Source: Methanococcoides alaskense (GTDB taxonomy: Archaea; Halobacteriota; Methanosarcinia; Methanosarcinales; Methanosarcinaceae). Taken from it: 33,282 nucleotides of DNA. The DNA lies in NCBI RefSeq assembly GCF_031454185.1, contig NZ_JAVDQI010000015.1, positions 1 to 33,282 on the forward strand. Direction: 5' to 3'. A program made the translations under genes and the position numbers. The notes beneath the pieces are model-generated. The model had not been told where the DNA came from. It ran no database searches and worked only from the letters and a program-made list of their open reading frames with translations. This document shows, one piece after another, positions 29,880 through 33,282 of this stretch (positions within the stretch are counted from its first letter, which is position 1; each line of letters opens with the position of its first letter).

Positions 29880-32705
29880 TCACAGATCATCAGGATACAA
29901 AGCCCTATCCATTGCCCTCAAACTATCCCGTGCCTGCTTGATCTTAACATCATCGGGCTTCAATCTCAATGCCTCATTATAACATTCAATAGCACCTGCA
30001 CGGTTATCGAGCATGCGTAAGCAATCCCCTTTACACTTCCATACCTTGACATTGTCCCTGTAACCGATGTTCAGCAATCGGTTAAAGCACTCCAAAGCCA
30101 GAGGATACATCTTCATCTGAATATATGTGATGCCTTTATTGAACAGAGCAGTGACATTGTCCGGTTCCAGCTGTAAAGCCTTATCAAAGCAATAACAGGC
30201 CTTCTTATGGTCCTTTTCATCCCTGCCGGCAGCAATTCCCAGTTTTACCCACTCGCCAGCGCTGCCTGAACCCTGCTTCTTAAGCTTCCTCTTTGCCCTG
30301 TTCAAGGCCTCGGCAGGACTATCACCGGCCTTGGCAGGTCTGGAAATTCCACTACCTGAGACAGCACTGCTCCTCTGTTTTGCAACCTCGGACAGATGGA
30401 CCCTCTGAGGGATATACGCAGGCTTGCCAAGCATCTTCCTGAGGATCATGATCGCAGCATCCTTGTCCAGAGGCTCATTATTATTGCCGCATTTAGGGGA
30501 CTGGATACACGAAGGACAGCCACCCTTGCACGGACAGCCCTCTATGGCCTTCAACGTTACCTCAAGCATCTCATCTATCTTTGCATAACCGGCTTCAGCA
30601 TAACCCACGCCACCGGCATGACCATCATAGATGAAAATACCGCTCCTATTGCCTATATCTCCATGCTCCGGAGTTGAAACACCGCCCACATCATTACGGT
30701 CAGCCAGCAGATGCAATGGATACATAGCGATCAGAGCATGCTCGATGGCATGGATCCCGCCATTGAAATCCCTGTCGTGCTCTTCCACAAGCCCCACAAG
30801 CCCATCAGGCAGCTCAAGCCAGAGAGCTTCGGTCTCAAGGCTGAACTCCGGCATATCAAGCTCGAACCTTCCAAGCTCATTTTCTGAACGAAGCTGGAGC
30901 TTCCTGTATCCTGTCACCTGCTGAATGACCTCCACATAGCCGAAACCAACACTGACCCCATCAAAGGTAGAAAGAGGTTTGCTATCGATGACGTCACGGA
31001 CAGCAATATCAGAAGTTACCTGGGCCCTGGTATAATACGCATCCCTCGCCTTCTCGACTTGAATTATGCGTTTCTCATGGTCCAGTTTCGTCACACAATA
31101 TGGAGTACCCTTGTTGATGTAGATCGCACCTTTAAAGCCCTCACGATAAGCACGCAACCTGTCGATATCCTTCTCAAGGGGCTTGCGGGAACCTTTCTCA
31201 AAGATAGTATAACCATTGCTCTCAGTGCCTCTGATATGGACACGCATATGCGTCCCGCCATCCAGGGAACGCTTCTCAAAACCGCCTTCAAGTAAACCTT
31301 CTTCCTCAAGAGCAGCGACTATTCGTTTGAACTCCTTACCGAAATACCGCTCATCCTCATCCCTTAAAGGCAGCTCCTTTGCTGCACAGAGCAAATGGTC
31401 GGCCTGAATGTTCCTATTCGAGACATTGATAACAGCACGCTCGCACTCCTTAACAAAGAACTCTCCCGGATTTCTCATATAATACTGATCAAGAGCATTA
31501 GAATCTGCAACCAGAACAACAATGCTCTCACTGCTGCCCCTACCCGCACGGCCTGCCTGCTGTCTCGCACTCATCAGAGTGCCCGGAAATCCATCGATAA
31601 CACAGGCATCCAAACCCCCGATATCAATACCAAGTTCAAGGGCCGTGGTCGAGATCACACCTGCTATCTCGCCTCTTGACAAGCCCTTCTCGATGGCCTC
31701 ACGCTCATCGCCATAATAACCGCCTCTGTAAGAGCTTATGGTCTTTTGGACACCCCTGCTTTCAAGCTGGTTCCTGGCCTCCACGAACATCTTTTCGACC
31801 TTCTGCCTTGCCCTGGTAAAGACAATGGTCTGAAGATCGTTCTGGACAAAGGTCGTGAAGATATTGACAGTATCACCAAAGCTTGCCTTTCTAACAGTGA
31901 AGTTCTTTGAGCGGGAATAAAGAGGCGGGTTCCAGAACATGAACTTTTGAGCACCTCTGCCGGAACCGTCATTATCTATCAAAGTAACATCCCTGCCTAT
32001 CAAGGCCGAAGTATGTTCCATTGGGTTTCCAATTGTCGCAGTACAGCAAATATACTGCGGACTTGAACCATAATGGTCACAAATGCGGTTAAGCCTCCTC
32101 AAAAGGTTGGCCATATTGATACCTGTAACACCGCTATACGTATGGCTCTCATCAAGAACTATATATTTAAGGTTCGACAGGAACTTCTTCCACTGCTGCT
32201 TCCACTGCAAAAAGCTCAGATGCACCATTTCAGGATTTGTAAAAAGGATACGCGGATTCCCATACTTCACTGCGGATTTCTCCTCAGGGGGCATTGTTCC
32301 GATGAACTTGTTAATATTGAGGTCAAGTCCCATGGAATCCCTGAACTTCTCAAAGCTCTCAAGCTGGTCGTTCACAAGAGCGTTCAAAGGAGAAATATAA
32401 AGGGCAGTGGCATTAGGATCCTCCATCAATGTCTCAAAGATAGGAAGCATATAGCACAACGATTTCCCGCTGGCAGTACTGGTGGAAAGCACGACATCCT
32501 TACCGTCCAGCACCTCCTTTATAGCATCAGCCTGATGAGTATAAAGTTCTTTGATCCCCTTCTCAGCAAGAGCATATTGTATCAAAGGTTTAAGTTCGAC
32601 CGAACCAAATTCCGCATCCCGTGGCAAAATATTCTCTACGTGAACGATCTGACCTTCATAGCCACGTGAAGAACTGATAATCTTGATAATTCCTGACATA
32701 TCCAT
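29880..32705 (-). CDS. DEAD/DEAH helicase (MrfA/Hrq1-like) with C-terminal TPR
   Basis: The 941-residue protein starts with the SF2 helicase core: LYTHQADAIKEVLDGKDVVL, STSTASGKSLCYMLPIF (Walker A), VLDESHTYSG (Walker B), CTATIGNPMEH, and later TALELGIDIGG and SARQQAGRAGRGSSES (motif VI). The C-terminal part has a cysteine cluster, CPCKGGCPSCIQSPKCGN, as in MrfA/Hrq1-type helicases that work in DNA crosslink repair. After that comes a TPR region (about 820-930: ACYCFDKALQLEPDNVTALF, ECYNEALRLKPDDVKIKQAR). The TPR fusion is not part of the usual MrfA layout. I use the ATG at 32705, because the 28 residues before it (from 32789) look non-coding. The likely role is DNA unwinding in repair. Confidence 0.85.
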   Translation of the reverse strand: MDMSGIIKIISSSRGYEGQIVHVENILPRDAEFGSVELKPLIQYALAEKGIKELYTHQADAIKEVLDGKDVVLSTSTASGKSLCYMLPIFETLMEDPNATALYISPLNALVNDQLESFEKFRDSMGLDLNINKFIGTMPPEEKSAVKYGNPRILFTNPEMVHLSFLQWKQQWKKFLSNLKYIVLDESHTYSGVTGINMANLLRRLNRICDHYGSSPQYICCTATIGNPMEHTSALIGRDVTLIDNDGSGRGAQKFMFWNPPLYSRSKNFTVRKASFGDTVNIFTTFVQNDLQTIVFTRARQKVEKMFVEARNQLESRGVQKTISSYRGGYYGDEREAIEKGLSRGEIAGVISTTALELGIDIGGLDACVIDGFPGTLMSARQQAGRAGRGSSESIVVLVADSNALDQYYMRNPGEFFVKECERAVINVSNRNIQADHLLCAAKELPLRDEDERYFGKEFKRIVAALEEEGLLEGGFEKRSLDGGTHMRVHIRGTESNGYTIFEKGSRKPLEKDIDRLRAYREGFKGAIYINKGTPYCVTKLDHEKRIIQVEKARDAYYTRAQVTSDIAVRDVIDSKPLSTFDGVSVGFGYVEVIQQVTGYRKLQLRSENELGRFELDMPEFSLETEALWLELPDGLVGLVEEHDRDFNGGIHAIEHALIAMYPLHLLADRNDVGGVSTPEHGDIGNRSGIFIYDGHAGGVGYAEAGYAKIDEMLEVTLKAIEGCPCKGGCPSCIQSPKCGNNNEPLDKDAAIMILRKMLGKPAYIPQRVHLSEVAKQRSSAVSGSGISRPAKAGDSPAEALNRAKRKLKKQGSGSAGEWVKLGIAAGRDEKDHKKACYCFDKALQLEPDNVTALFNKGITYIQMKMYPLALECFNRLLNIGYRDNVKVWKCKGDCLRMLDNRAGAIECYNEALRLKPDDVKIKQARDSLRAMDRALYPDDL

Positions 32706-33062
32706 TAATGAAAACCATCCGTAACAACACTTGATGGTACTTAAAATCTCAGGACAGGGATTCTGTAGAGATCTTCGATATTCGGACAATAATTCAATTT
32801 TAAAATATTATGGGATGTGTTATATTATGTTGGAATATAATTCCAATTCCAGCTTATAGATGTTGATTTTGGCAGGTTTCTACAGAGCCAATTTTAGACA
32901 CATTTGTGAAATAATCTTAATAGTATTTGCCCTTTCGTAACAATTCATGATAGATCAATCAGGCAATCTTAACAAGTGGTGGCAGTTCTGGAAGTCAGAC
33001 AAACGTACACTAAAATGTCAGGTATAAACAGTTACACTCCACAAGTGTACATAATTTGACAT
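32706..33062. other. Intergenic region with possible disrupted small ORF
   Basis: About 360 bases separate the helicase gene from the TnpB-linked small ORF. On the plus strand, ATG at 32947 opens 26 codons to TAA at 33025-33027 (MIDQSGNLNKWWQFWKSDKR TLKCQV), with a TATA-like TAATAGTATTTG just upstream. Its Trp-rich start looks unlike random sequence, and it may be the head of a gene cut off by the insertion element to its right. No other feature is clear. Confidence 0.25.
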
Positions 33063-33082
33063 TCTTGACAGGTATGTCAAGA
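33063..33082 (-). repeat. Perfect hairpin, possible IS200/IS605 right end
   Basis: TCTTGACA (33063-33070), a GGTA loop and TGTCAAGA (33075-33082) form a perfect 8-bp hairpin 110 bases past the TnpB stop. IS200/IS605 elements have subterminal hairpins at their ends that the transposase TnpA recognises, and the omega RNA runs from the 3' end of tnpB to the right end. The hairpin may be one of these, or a plain terminator. Confidence 0.4.
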
Positions 33083-33098
33083 TTGTGTGTTTGGTTTA

Positions 33099-33155
33099 TT
33101 AGAGGATTTCTACAGAAGCCATATGACCGCCATAATATCCTGTAATTCCATCCAT
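33099..33155 (-). CDS. Possible 18-residue small ORF after tnpB
   Basis: The minus strand reads ATG at 33155 to TAA at 33099, giving MDGITGYYGGHMASVEIL. An AAGGAGG ribosome binding site (complement of 33164-33170) lies 8 bases before the ATG, as strong as any in the window. It begins 38 bases after the TnpB stop. It could be a small protein, the start of a gene cut off by the element's end, or a by-product of a structured RNA. Conservation cannot be tested here. Confidence 0.3.
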   Translation of the reverse strand: MDGITGYYGGHMASVEIL

Positions 33156-33192
33156 AATATTTGCCTCCTTGATATATGCTATTTAACGTGAA

Positions 33193-33282
33193 CTACTCCA
33201 CGCTTACGCATGGAACTTCCTGTTTCATAGCTCGTTCCATCGAACGCAACTTCACAGGCTCTTCCCCTCGTTCCGAAGGTGC
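33193..33282 (-). CDS. tnpB: TnpB C-terminal fragment (IS200/IS605 family), cut by window edge
   Basis: The last 29 codons of a reading frame that continues past the window end: APSERGEEPVKLRSMERAMK QEVPCVSVE, then TAG at 33193-33195. The ending M/LKQEVPxVSVE after a basic, Pro/Ser-rich stretch matches the C-terminal tail of archaeal TnpB proteins. TnpB is an RNA-guided nuclease encoded by these elements, and the guide (omega) RNA comes from its 3' end and downstream DNA. Most of the gene, including the catalytic domain, lies outside, so activity cannot be judged. Confidence 0.7.
   Translation of the reverse strand, partial: APSERGEEPVKLRSMERAMKQEVPCVSVE

Noticed and set aside
1..33282. tRNA or rRNA genes
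   Set aside because: I looked for tRNA-like T-loop and acceptor patterns and for rRNA-like conserved stretches and saw none; a tRNAscan search would be needed to be sure.

Overview
The window is archaeal and most likely from a methanogen of the Methanosarcinaceae, with Methanococcoides or Methanolobus-like genomes the closest fit. This rests on low GC (about 40% by eye), A/T-rich TATA boxes, GGTGA and GGAGG ribosome binding sites, and the gene set: a single-TRAM-domain protein, an F420-dependent siroheme reductase (Fsr type), a methanogen-type 2-oxoacid:ferredoxin oxidoreductase with a MacS-like acyl-CoA synthetase, an S-layer-type domain, DUF169 proteins, and ferredoxin-containing MinD ATPases. 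No database search was possible, so the genus is an inference.

Layout. Positions 1-5.2 kb are a patchy accessory stretch. It holds a reading-frame relic, two tandem DUF4386 membrane proteins (the second apparently frameshifted near its start), a VOC protein, a TRAM RNA-binding protein, two small alpha/beta-barrel (ABM-like) proteins, a decayed group II intron maturase/HNH relic, and a membrane-anchored nuclease-fold protein. From 5.2 to 10.4 kb, on the minus strand, lie an HTH-cupin regulator, a MacS-type acyl-CoA synthetase, and a three-gene 2-oxoacid:ferredoxin oxidoreductase (ferredoxin, alpha, fused beta-gamma). These look like one acyl-CoA/2-oxoacid module. From 10.5 to 12.9 kb are two cell-envelope proteins. 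From 12.9 to 16.0 kb is a copper export pair (CopA with three HMA domains, and CopZ). At 16.3-17.2 kb is nadA.

The core of interest is 17.2-24.4 kb. A minus-strand run encodes two NifX-like proteins, the Fsr-type siroheme reductase, a cation-efflux transporter fused to a NifX-like domain, a MinD/ferredoxin ATPase, a CGGC protein and a second MinD/ferredoxin ATPase. A DUF169 gene diverges from its head. A strong terminator-like hairpin with a T-run separates fsr from the transporter gene. I read the set as a candidate metal or Fe-S cofactor handling system built around a siroheme reductase. A second DUF169 gene lies at 27.6 kb. Between the two DUF169 genes sits an inward-pointing pair: a P-loop ATPase, and a TPR protein whose 40-residue repeats are nearly identical at the DNA level. 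This resembles a split STAND-type (signalling or defence) module.

The right end carries a small frame relic, a multi-spanning membrane protein, and an MrfA-like DEAD/DEAH helicase fused to TPRs. It ends in the C-terminal tail of a TnpB (IS200/IS605 family), followed by a hairpin that may mark the element's right end or its omega RNA.
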